A stretch of 64,000 bases of DNA from Desulforamulus ferrireducens (GTDB lineage Bacteria; Bacillota; Desulfotomaculia; Desulfotomaculales; Desulfotomaculaceae): assembly GCF_002005145.1 (NCBI RefSeq), contig NZ_CP019698.1, forward strand, positions 2,480,001 through 2,544,000, in the 5' to 3' direction. A model generated the notes under the pieces. That model had not been told where the DNA came from, searched no databases, and saw only the letters and a list, made by a program, of their open reading frames with translations. Shown piece after piece: positions 48,036-56,987 of the stretch. Position 1 is the stretch's first letter. The number at the start of each line of letters is the position of its first letter. The translations under genes were made by a program, and so were the position numbers.

Positions 48036-48464
48036 ATGGCCAAGGCGGTGTTACTTACTAAAGCAGGAAATTTGCATCCCCTATCCATCCTAGACAGATT
48101 AACCAAAGATTTTATTCAAGAGGATTTTATTTTCTCCCATGGTTTTACCAATTTCGATATTTTGCTGAACCGCATGAATACCCTCAGCGCAACCAGCAAA
48201 GGAAATATGCTGCCGGTCCTTACCATGTATCCCGGCGGCGACTGTTCCTTTATTAATACACTAAAGGAAAAGAGTAATCTTCTGACAGAAATAAAGGATG
48301 ATGAACAACCCACCCTAAGCCTATTAAAAGAGGTTATTTTGCCAGGCATCCTAGGCTTAAATCAAGCAGATCAGGCCGAGGCCGTCTCTTACTCGGAGGA
48401 TCTCCCCGCCGCCCTGCAAGCAGTGGAGGATGGACGGTACGCCTTAGCTTTTATTATTCTATAA
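48036..48464 (+). CDS. Short DUF1015-like protein (C-terminal part of the family only)
   Basis: 142 residues. The second half, with LSLLKEVILPGILGL, an AVSYSEDLPAALQAV segment and YALAFIIL at the end, reads like the C-terminal part of DUF1015 proteins (usually near 400 residues), whose N-terminal region is absent here. The first half is not recognised. SD AGGAGGT, ATG start. Function unknown; it sits behind the MazG-like gene and before a strong hairpin. It could be a stable shortened paralogue or a decayed gene; the reading frame is intact. Confidence 0.6.
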   Translation: MAKAVLLTKAGNLHPLSILDRLTKDFIQEDFIFSHGFTNFDILLNRMNTLSATSKGNMLPVLTMYPGGDCSFINTLKEKSNLLTEIKDDEQPTLSLLKEVILPGILGLNQADQAEAVSYSEDLPAALQAVEDGRYALAFIIL

Positions 48465-48472
48465 TGTAAAAA

Positions 48473-48516
48473 AGAGGTGAGAACGGCTAACTCTCGGGTT
48501 AACCCTTCTCACCTCT
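48473..48516. terminator. Convergent terminator between the DUF1015-like gene and fliY
   Basis: AGAGGTGAGAA (48473-48483) and TTCTCACCTCT (48506-48516) form an 11-bp perfect stem, enclosing GGCTAAC/GGTTAACC. A-run before and weak T-run after. The same words occur at 38144-38231. Confidence 0.7.
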
Positions 48517-48548
48517 AACCTTTCATATCTCACTTATTAAATCCCAAT

Positions 48549-49739
48549 TTAATTGCTTAACCTCTTAATTCTTTCCATGGGACTAATAATGTTGGTAATG
48601 CGAATGCCGAAGTTTTCATTGACAACCACCACTTCCCCGGTGGCCACCAGTGTGCCGTTGACCAATACTTCCACCGGTTCATCAGCCAGGGCATCCAGTT
48701 CAACCACTGAACCGGGGGCTATTTTAAGAACGTCTTTGATGGGTCTTTTGGTCCTGCCTAAAACCACACTAACCTTAAGGGGGATGTCTAAAATTAACTC
48801 CAGATTTCTTTGCTCCAGAGAACCCAGGGAAGGCGCATTATATTCCTGTACCACCGGTTGCGGGGTAACAGGAGCCTGGGTTGTTACAGAGGGCTGCTCA
48901 GCCATTAAGGAAGCAGCCGGTTGATTTATCCGGTTGTCCTCGGCAACGGCTTGCTTTGGTGCCTCTGCAGCTGTTACAATGGAGTCTCCTCCACCCATAA
49001 TGTCCATAAGCAAAAGGTTAGCCTCTTCTTTGGCCGTTTCCACACTCATAATTTGCATAATTTCGGTATCCACCAAATCACCAATGGTCATGGAAAAGGA
49101 TACAACCACAATAACATCTTCTATATCATCTGGCGGTTGCGCCAAGGGATCTCCTTTAGTTCTTAGTAAATTGGTTTGTGGCGGCGAGATGTTGATGGTC
49201 CGGTGAAACATCTGTGATAAAGAAGTAGCCGCCGTACCAATCATCATATTCATGGCCTCTGAGGCTGCACTAATTTCCATGTCCGATATTTCCTCAGACA
49301 TAGGGGTACCGTCTCCCCCCATCATAAGACTGGCCATGGTGGCGGCATCATTCAGCCGAATAACCAGTAAATTGTACCCGTTAAGGCCCTCGCTAAAATC
49401 CACCTTAATCACAAGATAAGGCACTGAAAAAGATTCAAATAATTGTTGTTTGGTTAGTATTTTTACTCTCGGACTGGTAATATTTACCTTTTGACTTAAT
49501 ATTTCAGACAAAGTGGTAGAAGCAGATCCCATGGAGATATTGCCAATTTCCCCCAAAGCATCTTTTTCCTCGGGTGTCAGCAGGTTGGCGACCCCATCAG
49601 GGGCATTATCGGCAGAAGCTAGGGGAAAATCCTGCTCTGGCTGCTGCTCCCCTGTTGCCTGAAGAATTTCTTGGTCTATACTTGTCATTTGACCCTTCAT
49701 CAAAGCATCTATTTCTTCCTGACTTAATAGCTTAGACAA
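48549..49739 (-). CDS. fliY: Flagellar motor switch phosphatase FliY
   Basis: 396-residue FliY: an N-terminal LSQEEIDALM peptide shared with FliM (CheY-P binding), a CheC-like phosphatase domain with two active-site helices (GEIGNISMGSA and EAMNMMIGTAAT, each with the E..N pattern), a Gln/Pro-rich linker, and a C-terminal SpoA (FliN-like) domain containing LDIPLKVSVVLGRT and GIRITNI. In the switch complex it removes phosphate from CheY-P. TTG start, overlapping fliM by 8 bases. Last gene of the operon. Confidence 0.96.
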   Translation of the reverse strand: MSKLLSQEEIDALMKGQMTSIDQEILQATGEQQPEQDFPLASADNAPDGVANLLTPEEKDALGEIGNISMGSASTTLSEILSQKVNITSPRVKILTKQQLFESFSVPYLVIKVDFSEGLNGYNLLVIRLNDAATMASLMMGGDGTPMSEEISDMEISAASEAMNMMIGTAATSLSQMFHRTINISPPQTNLLRTKGDPLAQPPDDIEDVIVVVSFSMTIGDLVDTEIMQIMSVETAKEEANLLLMDIMGGGDSIVTAAEAPKQAVAEDNRINQPAASLMAEQPSVTTQAPVTPQPVVQEYNAPSLGSLEQRNLELILDIPLKVSVVLGRTKRPIKDVLKIAPGSVVELDALADEPVEVLVNGTLVATGEVVVVNENFGIRITNIISPMERIKRLSN

Positions 49740-50724
49740 TTTCCCACGCCTCCTCGGCCAGTGAGGTCACCTGAACCGCCAGGCTCTGGCCAACCGTTCC
49801 CACTTGGACTTTATACTTTAATTCTTCTCCTACATACATATCCAGATCCTGTGTGAAATTTCTGTCCAACGTGAGCACATCTCCCACCTGAAGCTGCAAG
49901 AAATCCTTCACACTTATGTCCGCATGACCCGCAACTACGTTAATTTCAACATCTGACTCACCCAACCAGTATTCCAATGCACGCAGGTCTTTTTCTTCCT
50001 GCTCCGTATGCCTGGTAAATTGGTTGGCCAAAGAAAATTTAGATAATACCGAATCTAACAGGTTGTAGGGTAGGCACAGGTTAATAAGCCCCCTTACCTC
50101 ATTGCCAACTCCGGCAGACAGGGTAATCACCGCTACGATATCGTTGGGTGACATTAGTTGATGAATGTGCGGGTTAGCATCAATGGATTCAATTTTGGGT
50201 GTGATGGAGACAATATCCTTCCAAGAAATAGTTAAGTGATCCAACAACCTTTTGATAATCCGGTTGGCCACCGATAACTCAATGTCGGTCAGCTCCCTTA
50301 TTTTTTGCGGCATTTCCCCTGGCCCACCAAACTGCAAGTCAATGACAGGAAATAAAAACTGTAAATTGGTTTCCATTAAAGCTGTGCCCTTAAGGGGGGC
50401 AAGGCTAAAAATTGTCATCACAGTGGGGCTGGGTACCGAATTAACAAACTCCTCATAGGTAAATTGACCAATGGAAGCCATTTCAATGGTTATGGTGGAG
50501 CGTAAATAGCCGGATAGAAAGTTTGCTAGCAACCTGGCATACCCTTCATGTAAGACCTGGAGGGTGCGTAGCTGTTCCTTGGTAAATTTATTGGGCCTGC
50601 GGAAATCATAAAGCTTTAGTTTTTTATGTTCTTTTTGTTCTATGGTTTCCTGGGGTACCTCTCCAGACATTAATGCCGCTAGTAGTGAATCAATTTCTCC
50701 CTGGCTTAGTACTTCCTTGGACAA
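49732..50724 (-). CDS. fliM: Flagellar motor switch protein FliM
   Basis: 330-residue C-ring protein. N-terminal EVLSQGEIDSLL binds CheY-P; the middle CheC-like domain (SAPLKG-type stretch FSLAPLKGTALMETN, and GGPGE loop) contacts FliG; the C-terminal SpoA domain pairs with FliY/FliN. TTG start 50722-50724 with GGGGGTG six bases upstream. Follows cheY by 33 bases. Confidence 0.97.
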   Translation of the reverse strand: MSKEVLSQGEIDSLLAALMSGEVPQETIEQKEHKKLKLYDFRRPNKFTKEQLRTLQVLHEGYARLLANFLSGYLRSTITIEMASIGQFTYEEFVNSVPSPTVMTIFSLAPLKGTALMETNLQFLFPVIDLQFGGPGEMPQKIRELTDIELSVANRIIKRLLDHLTISWKDIVSITPKIESIDANPHIHQLMSPNDIVAVITLSAGVGNEVRGLINLCLPYNLLDSVLSKFSLANQFTRHTEQEEKDLRALEYWLGESDVEINVVAGHADISVKDFLQLQVGDVLTLDRNFTQDLDMYVGEELKYKVQVGTVGQSLAVQVTSLAEEAWEIV

Positions 50725-50757
50725 CTTTTACACCCCCTTTGACAAGGATAAATAACT

Positions 50758-51126
50758 TTAACCCCTGGACAATACACGTTCGATAGCTTGTAAAATGCGA
50801 TCCTGCTGGAAGGGCTTAACAATAAAATCCTTGGCTCCGGCCTGGATAGCTTCCATAACCATGGATTGCTGGCCCATGGCACTGCACATAATGATGTTAG
50901 CATTGGGGTCTACGCCACGGATGGCCTTTACTCCCTGGATACCATCCATTTCCGGCATAGTAATGTCCATGGTGACCAAATCGGGTTTTAATTCCTTATA
51001 CAACTGCACGGCCACAGCACCATTTTCTGCCTCACCCACTACTTCATAACCATTCTTTGTCAATATATTTTTAATCATCATCCGCATAAAGGCCGCATCA
51101 TCAACTATCAAGATACGCTTACTCAT
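50758..51126 (-). CDS. cheY: Chemotaxis response regulator CheY
   Basis: Single receiver domain of 122 residues. Acid pocket D9/D10, phospho-acceptor D54 (VTMDITMPEMDG), S82 as the Thr/Ser switch and K104 (VKPF) are all there. Phosphorylated CheY binds FliM/FliY and changes motor rotation. The kinase CheA is not in the window. Confidence 0.97.
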   Translation of the reverse strand: MSKRILIVDDAAFMRMMIKNILTKNGYEVVGEAENGAVAVQLYKELKPDLVTMDITMPEMDGIQGVKAIRGVDPNANIIMCSAMGQQSMVMEAIQAGAKDFIVKPFQQDRILQAIERVLSRG

Positions 51127-51150
51127 GTTTTTTACAGCTCCTTCTAAAAA

Positions 51151-51768
51151 TTAAAGTGTTAGTCCTAAAGAACTAAATAAGGTTTTCAATGAATCCTGCT
51201 CGGTAATTAGAAAAAAGTGTCCTTTAATTTGTTCCTGGTCTTCGAACAACAAAGTTTCGATCATTAAAATATTTTCCTCCACATAGCCTCCGGCCACCAA
51301 GGAAGTGCTGAGTACAGCACCAAGCATATCTGTAGCAAACATAGGCACTGTGGGTATCAAATTTAAACCGGTCATGGTTCCAATGGCACTGAGAAATGAA
51401 CCGGTTAAAACATTGCCAATTTCTTTAACCACGGACTCACCCATTTCATCTAATTCCTGGGTGGTTCCTTGCTCCATCCCCATCAACATATCCACTAAAT
51501 TAAAAGTGCTTTTTATATTAAATAAAAAGAGAATTTGACCGGGGACATCGCCTTCCAATCTCAAACTGACACAGCTTACCACCTCTTCTAAGCCACCAAT
51601 AATATCCATTAATTCATCCATGGAAAGAAATTTACTTTGGGGCACCGCCATGTCAATTCGCTTATTGACCATAGTAGCTAACGCGGTAGCTGCATTACCA
51701 AGACCTATGTTACCTATTTCTTTTAGTACATCTAAATGGGTTTCTGTTAATTGTCGGTGTTCTGACAT
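51151..51768 (-). CDS. cheC: CheY-P phosphatase CheC
   Basis: 205 residues with two phosphatase helices, LKEIGNIGLGNAATALA near the start and VKEIGNVLTGSFLSAI in the middle, both with the conserved E and N. CheC hydrolyses CheY-P and is activated by CheD, encoded two genes further on. Follows cheR by 29 bases. Confidence 0.95.
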   Translation of the reverse strand: MSEHRQLTETHLDVLKEIGNIGLGNAATALATMVNKRIDMAVPQSKFLSMDELMDIIGGLEEVVSCVSLRLEGDVPGQILFLFNIKSTFNLVDMLMGMEQGTTQELDEMGESVVKEIGNVLTGSFLSAIGTMTGLNLIPTVPMFATDMLGAVLSTSLVAGGYVEENILMIETLLFEDQEQIKGHFFLITEQDSLKTLFSSLGLTL

Positions 51769-51797
51769 ATCATCCCATCCTTTCAGCCACCTGTCGT

Positions 51798-52568
51798 TTA
51801 TTTTTTTCTATAAAAGCACGGGGATACCTTCTCAAAGCCCAACTCTACATAATTAAAGATGGTTTCACTACCGCCGATGAATAGGTAGCCTCCAGGATTT
51901 AAAGATTGGGAAAAGCGAAGATTCACTTTGTCCTGGGCTTCCCTGGTAAAATAAATGGTGACATTCCGACAAGCTATCAGATCATAGCCCTTAAGATAAT
52001 TATCGGCCAGAAGATTGTGTTGCTTGAAACTAACTTTTGTCTTTATTTGATTGGCAATGTGATACTTACCTTGTTCTTGTTTAAAGTATTTATTTAACCT
52101 ATCTTTGGGTACATTACGCACGGCATCAGGACCGTAGATGCCAGCGACTGCTGCCTGCAGGATGGTTTTATCCAAATCAGTTGCATCTATCTGGTGTCTT
52201 TTACCAGGAGAAATCTCCTCCAGGATAATGGCCAAAGAATAGGGCTCACAGCCATTGGAACAAGCCGCACTCCAGATTTTGAGATGACTTTTTTTCTGTA
52301 ACAGCTCTGGCAGCACCTTCGCCTCAAGGCTTTGAAACATTTTAACGTCACGAAAGAATTCAGATACGTTGATGGTAAGATAGTCTAAGAATTCATGCCA
52401 AGCATTACGGTTGCTATTTAAATAGTTGAAAAAGGACTGGTAATCCGCATATTGCTTACGGGTAAGGAGGTTGTCCAAACGTCTTTTGAGCTGGTTTTCT
52501 TTATAACTGTTCAAATCTAAACCAAAGGTTTGATAAACCCTATCTTTAAAACGATTAAAATCTGTCAT
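51798..52568 (-). CDS. cheR: Chemotaxis protein methyltransferase CheR
   Basis: SAM-dependent enzyme of 256 residues methylating receptor glutamates. N-terminal helical domain (LDNLLTRKQY, FLDYLTINVSEFFRD) and a Rossmann domain with WSAACSNGCEPYSLAIIL as the SAM loop. C-terminal GGYLFIGGSETI. Begins one base before cheD's stop region. CheB, its antagonist, is not seen here. Confidence 0.96.
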   Translation of the reverse strand: MTDFNRFKDRVYQTFGLDLNSYKENQLKRRLDNLLTRKQYADYQSFFNYLNSNRNAWHEFLDYLTINVSEFFRDVKMFQSLEAKVLPELLQKKSHLKIWSAACSNGCEPYSLAIILEEISPGKRHQIDATDLDKTILQAAVAGIYGPDAVRNVPKDRLNKYFKQEQGKYHIANQIKTKVSFKQHNLLADNYLKGYDLIACRNVTIYFTREAQDKVNLRFSQSLNPGGYLFIGGSETIFNYVELGFEKVSPCFYRKK

Positions 52569-53069
52569 TTATATCACCTTCAAGGGAGAACCAATGGTTC
52601 TAATGGTTACCTGTCCATTGGATGTGTCAAAAATCATGGTTCGCCCACGATTGCCGCCCAGCTCCTCAGCTAAGATGCGAATACCTATTTTTTTTAGTAT
52701 TTCTCGCACCATTTGCGCATTGCGCTGGCCAATATTTAAGACAAACTTTTCATCCAAACCGGAAAACATCTGGGCTCCACCGGCTAGTTTGGCTGTCAGC
52801 CGATTAGGGTTACCGCCCTGTCGTTTGATATGATCTATCATTAATGGAATACCGGTATCTGCAAATTTAGCAGGTTTAGTTACATTATTAAACTGTGTGC
52901 TGTCAGGAAGCATAATGTGCAACAGCCCCCCTACCTTTGCCACAGAGTCGTACAAGGCCACCCCAACACAGGAACCCAAACCCAGGGTTATGAGTCGATG
53001 GGGGGAGTGTGCAACCTTATAATCCGCAATGCCTACTTGTATTTCCGCAGTTCCCTTTGCCAGTTCCAT
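52569..53069 (-). CDS. cheD: Chemoreceptor glutamine deamidase CheD
   Basis: 166-residue papain-like deamidase acting on receptor glutamines and regulating CheC. Catalytic C34 in LGLGSCVGVALYD, with histidine in GGLLHIMLPDS. Starts ATG 53067-53069. In this cluster it stands with CheR and CheC and away from CheA/W, which are absent from the window. Confidence 0.95.
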   Translation of the reverse strand: MELAKGTAEIQVGIADYKVAHSPHRLITLGLGSCVGVALYDSVAKVGGLLHIMLPDSTQFNNVTKPAKFADTGIPLMIDHIKRQGGNPNRLTAKLAGGAQMFSGLDEKFVLNIGQRNAQMVREILKKIGIRILAEELGGNRGRTMIFDTSNGQVTIRTIGSPLKVI

Positions 53070-53087
53070 GTCTGCCCCCCTTATTTA

Positions 53088-53873
53088 TTATTTACGCATA
53101 TTATTGGCTCGTTCCCACATTTCGTCGGCAGTTTGAATGGTTTTGGCATTGGAAGCGTAGGCTCGCTGAGCTTCAATCATACCAATCATTTCCGTGGCCA
53201 GATCTACATTGGAACGCTCGACATAACCTTGGCGGATAAAACCCCTGCCATCGGTACCAGGGTCATCCCCCTCAGGTTCTCCACTGGCCTCTGTGGCTAT
53301 ATATAAGTTATCGCCCTTTTTGGCTAAACCGGCTGGTGCCGGAAATTTGTAAAGCTGAATGGTACCAATTTCCTCCACTGTATCATCGGAAAGAACCCTA
53401 GAAACTGTTCCCTTTTCGTCCACAATAATGGCTTTTAAATCTTCTGTATCTATCTCAATGTCTTCCAATTGATAGCCCTTGGCGTTAACCAACAGACCTT
53501 CGTTATTAATAAAGAAGGTGCTATCCCTGGTATAATACTCCTGATCATCATCCCCATCGATTGGTACCACCTTAAAAAAGCCTTCCCCTTCAATGGCGAA
53601 ATCCAATTCTCTTCCTGTATGAATTAAATCCCCCTGATCCATCATTCTGGTAATGGAAACCATCCTAACCCCACTGCCTGATTCCGGGCGGGGACTATTG
53701 ACTGCGGGAATTCCCTCATCACCCAACGCCTGACGAACCATTTCCGCAAAATCTGCACGGCTCTTTTTATAGGACGGTGTGTTGACGTTGGCAATATTGT
53801 TACCAATAACATCCAGTTTGGTCTGATGTGCTCTCATCCCCGAAGCACCGCTTTGCAGGGTCTTAAGTAACAT
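53088..53873 (-). CDS. flgG: Flagellar distal rod/hook basal-body protein FlgG-like
   Basis: 261-residue rod protein. N-terminal LKTLQSGASGMRAHQTKLDVIGNNIANVNTPSYK is the flagellar rod signature; a middle domain with GRELDFAIEGEGFFKV follows; the C-terminal YVERSNVDLATEMIGMIEAQRAYASNAK is typical of FlgG. ATG 53871-53873 is used (longer reading from GTG 53885 lacks a site). The neighbour upstream is the paralogue flgF-like. Confidence 0.9.
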   Translation of the reverse strand: MLLKTLQSGASGMRAHQTKLDVIGNNIANVNTPSYKKSRADFAEMVRQALGDEGIPAVNSPRPESGSGVRMVSITRMMDQGDLIHTGRELDFAIEGEGFFKVVPIDGDDDQEYYTRDSTFFINNEGLLVNAKGYQLEDIEIDTEDLKAIIVDEKGTVSRVLSDDTVEEIGTIQLYKFPAPAGLAKKGDNLYIATEASGEPEGDDPGTDGRGFIRQGYVERSNVDLATEMIGMIEAQRAYASNAKTIQTADEMWERANNMRK

Positions 53874-53916
53874 TAAATCACCCACTTCTTATAAATTTCT
53901 GGCAAAAGACCTACCT

Positions 53917-54690
53917 TTACTTGACACGTCCCACTTGATTAATGGCTTTATCCAGTAACTCGTCATTAATCTGCACCAGTTTCTGGGTAGATTCATAAAT
54001 ACGGGCCACGGGGATCATATCAATCATTTCCTCCACAGGGTCCACATTGGTTCTTTCCAGCCAGCCTTGTACAACGGTGGTGGATACAGCCTGCTCTGCA
54101 GTTCCCTCGGGGTCAATAAAATAATTGCCATCGGTTTTCTGGAGCAGAGTAAGATCGGCAAATTCCACAATTTGCAGTCTGTCTAACTCTTCCCTCTCGG
54201 TGCCCTCGCCCACCAGGATAGTGCCATCTTCCTTGATAGCTAGCTGACGGGCGTCTTCAATGGTAATCGGGCCACCTTCACCTAAAACCCGATAACCTTC
54301 ACTGTTTAATAAATTCCCTTCTGCATCCAGATGAAAGGAACCATCCCTGGTATAAAGAAGTTCCCCCGCCTCATTTTCCACCACAAAGAAACCGCTACCT
54401 TCCAGGGCAAAATCTGTAGCACCGCCAGTCTCCATTAAGGGGCCGGGGGCAAAATCTATATGCACCTGCGTGACCATATTACCCAGGATGCCCTCACCCA
54501 CAGGCTGACGCTTGCCGCCTGGTCCCTTGTTCTCCAAGGCCAGTTGCAAAGATTCCGCAAATTTGGTATCTACCACTTGGTTCCTTTTATAGCCTGCCGT
54601 GGACAAATTGGCCAGGTTATTGGAGATATTATTCAGTTTAGCCTGTTGTACATCCAAAGTATTTTGGGCAATGTATAGACCTCGCAGCAT
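53917..54690 (-). CDS. flgF: Flagellar proximal rod basal-body protein FlgF-like
   Basis: 257 residues. N-terminal LDVQQAKLNNISNNLANLSTAGYKR signature, central GGATDFALEGSGFFVV and C-terminal WLERTNVDPVEEMIDMI. Shorter and more diverged than the neighbouring FlgG at both ends. The FlgF/FlgG choice rests on the neighbouring gene being closer to FlgG (EAQRAY C-terminus). Lies 30 bases after the sigma-28 gene. Confidence 0.82.
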   Translation of the reverse strand: MLRGLYIAQNTLDVQQAKLNNISNNLANLSTAGYKRNQVVDTKFAESLQLALENKGPGGKRQPVGEGILGNMVTQVHIDFAPGPLMETGGATDFALEGSGFFVVENEAGELLYTRDGSFHLDAEGNLLNSEGYRVLGEGGPITIEDARQLAIKEDGTILVGEGTEREELDRLQIVEFADLTLLQKTDGNYFIDPEGTAEQAVSTTVVQGWLERTNVDPVEEMIDMIPVARIYESTQKLVQINDELLDKAINQVGRVK

Positions 54691-54720
54691 CCTTTTCCCT
54701 CCGACTTAGTATTTTAATAC

Positions 54721-55473
54721 CTAATAAATCATATCTTGCAATTGCTTCCTAAGTTTCTTCATTGCTTGACTGTGCAGCTGGCAAACTCTTGATTCCGATA
54801 CCTCTAAAACTTGACCAATTTCTTTAAGGGTTAATCCTTCGCTATAATAAAGGGAGAGAATCAGCTGATCCCTTTCTCCCAACAACCCCACAGCTTCTGC
54901 CAACAGCCTTTTATTTTCCTGTTCCTCAACAATACTTAAGGGGTCAGGGCTATTAATATCCTCAATCATTTCCCACTTACTGACCTGGCTGCCGTCGTTA
55001 CCCACGACATCCTCATCCAGGGATTGAAAATACATTTTATTGGCATTAAACACTAACTGATGCAGTTCATCCAGTGTAATACCCATTTCCTTAGCCAGAA
55101 CTTCATCGGAAACAGTCCCGCCCAGTTCCCCTTCCAAGCGTTCTTTGACTGTCTTGAGTGTTTGGAACTTTTGCCAAGCAGTTCTGGGCAGCCAATTCTG
55201 TCGACGCACCTCATCCAACATGGCTCCCCGAATGCGATGGTAGGCATAGGAATCAAAGCTAGTGCCCATGGCCGGGTCATATTTATCAAGGGCTTCCATC
55301 AAGCCAATGACGCCATAGCTCTCTAAATCCTCCTGTTGGATAAAGGCAGGGAGCTTGACCGCTACACGTCCGGCCAAATGCTTCACCAGGGGCAAATGTT
55401 GTAATATTAACTTGTGCCGGGCTTCCTCATTCCGGCTGGTTAAATATTTTTCCCATAGGTTATCTGTCGACAT
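54721..55473 (-). CDS. fliA: RNA polymerase sigma-28 factor (SigD/FliA)
   Basis: 250-residue alternative sigma factor of the FliA/WhiG group for late flagellar and chemotaxis genes. Region 2 (LAGRVAVKLPAFIQQEDLESYGVIGLMEALDKYDP, SFDSYAYHRIRGAMLDEVRR), region 3 (VSDEVLAKEMGI) and the region 4 helix-turn-helix (LTLKEIGQVLEVSESRVCQLHSQAMKKLR) are complete. Also called sigD in Bacilli. A matching promoter is found at 13514-13540. Anti-sigma FlgM is not in this window. Confidence 0.96.
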   Translation of the reverse strand: MSTDNLWEKYLTSRNEEARHKLILQHLPLVKHLAGRVAVKLPAFIQQEDLESYGVIGLMEALDKYDPAMGTSFDSYAYHRIRGAMLDEVRRQNWLPRTAWQKFQTLKTVKERLEGELGGTVSDEVLAKEMGITLDELHQLVFNANKMYFQSLDEDVVGNDGSQVSKWEMIEDINSPDPLSIVEEQENKRLLAEAVGLLGERDQLILSLYYSEGLTLKEIGQVLEVSESRVCQLHSQAMKKLRKQLQDMIY

Positions 55474-55487
55474 AATTCCACATCCAG

Positions 55488-56150
55488 TTATTGTCTCCGT
55501 TTTATTTCCACCATTCGTTCAAAAACAAAAGCCATGAGCAAATCTTGCTGAGCCGGACGAATATCCAAAAATTGCAAGCTGGCATGATATACTTTAGCCT
55601 CATCATCTGCCAGTTGGCAACGCACTGTCTTTGCCAAGAGGCGGAACTCCTCTTGCCTTTTTTTGGCCCTAATATACAGATCAAATTTTACCAGCAATAT
55701 AGTCCCCGTCTTAACCGGTTCTTTAAGGGCAATCTTAATTCCCCCGCCACTCAGATCCACGCTATAGGCCTTTTGGAAGACCGGTTCTTCGTTTTTGGCC
55801 GGTGGAGGGGCAAAGAAAATATCCATCAATACCGGCACCCGGGCAAACTCCCGCATTTGTATCCTGGTAATGTCCTCTGGCCGTGGATGCTTAAAAACAT
55901 ACAAGGGAAGTTTGTCTTGCTCTGCTTTTCTGCCAATTGCCTCGGTGACAAATAGATAAACGCTGCCCTCACCCATATATTTTATCCGGACCTTTTCTCC
56001 GTGGCTTAAAACCAAGGGGTGATTGTTGTTATAGGGTATAGGCACGTAGATGCCCTTGCCATCCATATCGTAAACTGAACTTATAAACTGTTCTTCAGAA
56101 TGCATAGGAAAAATAGTTAATCTCTGTCCAATTTTCAGCTTTTCTGCCAC
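55488..56150 (-). CDS. PilZ-domain flagellar brake-type protein (YcgR/DgrA-like)
   Basis: 220 residues: an N-terminal YcgR-like beta domain (about 1-95) and a C-terminal PilZ domain with the REFAR box (RxxxR, residues about 101-105) and DLSGGG. Such proteins bind cyclic di-GMP and slow the motor (YcgR/DgrA/YpfA). Placement between flhG and sigD in the flagellar operon supports that role. It ends 14 bases before the sigma factor gene. Confidence 0.88.
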   Translation of the reverse strand: MAEKLKIGQRLTIFPMHSEEQFISSVYDMDGKGIYVPIPYNNNHPLVLSHGEKVRIKYMGEGSVYLFVTEAIGRKAEQDKLPLYVFKHPRPEDITRIQMREFARVPVLMDIFFAPPPAKNEEPVFQKAYSVDLSGGGIKIALKEPVKTGTILLVKFDLYIRAKKRQEEFRLLAKTVRCQLADDEAKVYHASLQFLDIRPAQQDLLMAFVFERMVEIKRRQ

Positions 56151-56161
56151 ATCCTCAACTC

Positions 56162-56983
56162 CTAGCCGAATAAACGCATCAATTTACCAAAGAAACTATG
56201 TATGCCCCTTGGTTCCTCTTCTTGTCCCAACAGCAACTTATTGACTATTCTGATGACACCTTGGGAAGCAACAGAGCCAGGTGCCATTAAGATAAAGGGT
56301 TGTTGTCGTTTTACCGCCTGAACCACTGTGTTATCATCAGGGATAAATCCTAAATAGGTTAGTTGTACTTGTAAAAATCGCTTGGCTGTGGTTTCCATGG
56401 TTTGATAGGTTTTCCTGGCCTCCTTCTCATTACCAGCCCGGTTAACCACCACCATTATTTGATCATGCACATGATATTTAGACAAAACTTTGATCAATCC
56501 GTAAGCATCCGTTAAGGAGGTAGGCTCAGGGGTCAGCACCACCAAAACTTCCTCAGCAGCAGCAACAAAACCCAATACTGTTTTAGAAATACCTGCCCCG
56601 GTATCTACCAGCACAAAATCAAATAGTCTGTCTAATTCTTGTAATCCATCATTTAGCCTTTTGCGAGCGGATAAATCCAGGTTAGCTAATTCCACAGATC
56701 CAGAACCGCCGGATATTAGATAAACACCCTGGGGTGAAACTTCTAAAATATCCTTAATTTCCTTGTTATTAAACAAATAATCATAAAGTGTGTATCTTGG
56801 AACAAGGCCTAATATTACTTCAGCGTTAGCCATACCTAAATCTGCATCAAAAATTGCTACCCGGTGCCCCCGGCGAACTAGTTCTACAGCCACATTAACC
56901 ACTAAATTGCTTTTGCCCACGCCACCTTTGCCACTGGTTATGGCAATTACTCGGGCACCCAATGGGGCGGTCTTGTATGGCAT
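56162..56983 (-). CDS. flhG: Flagellar number regulator FlhG (MinD/ParA-like ATPase)
   Basis: 273 residues. Deviant Walker A SGKGGVGKSN near residue 20, AIFDADLGMANAEV, and switch motif LVDTGAGIS. FlhG, with FlhF, sets the number and position of flagella. ATG at 56981-56983 is preferred: AAGGG lies 8 bases upstream and the start falls 4 bases after the flhF stop; a GTG reading from 57019 would overlap flhF by 32 bases. Also known as YlxH. Confidence 0.93.
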   Translation of the reverse strand: MPYKTAPLGARVIAITSGKGGVGKSNLVVNVAVELVRRGHRVAIFDADLGMANAEVILGLVPRYTLYDYLFNNKEIKDILEVSPQGVYLISGGSGSVELANLDLSARKRLNDGLQELDRLFDFVLVDTGAGISKTVLGFVAAAEEVLVVLTPEPTSLTDAYGLIKVLSKYHVHDQIMVVVNRAGNEKEARKTYQTMETTAKRFLQVQLTYLGFIPDDNTVVQAVKRQQPFILMAPGSVASQGVIRIVNKLLLGQEEEPRGIHSFFGKLMRLFG

Positions 56984-56987
56984 TGTT

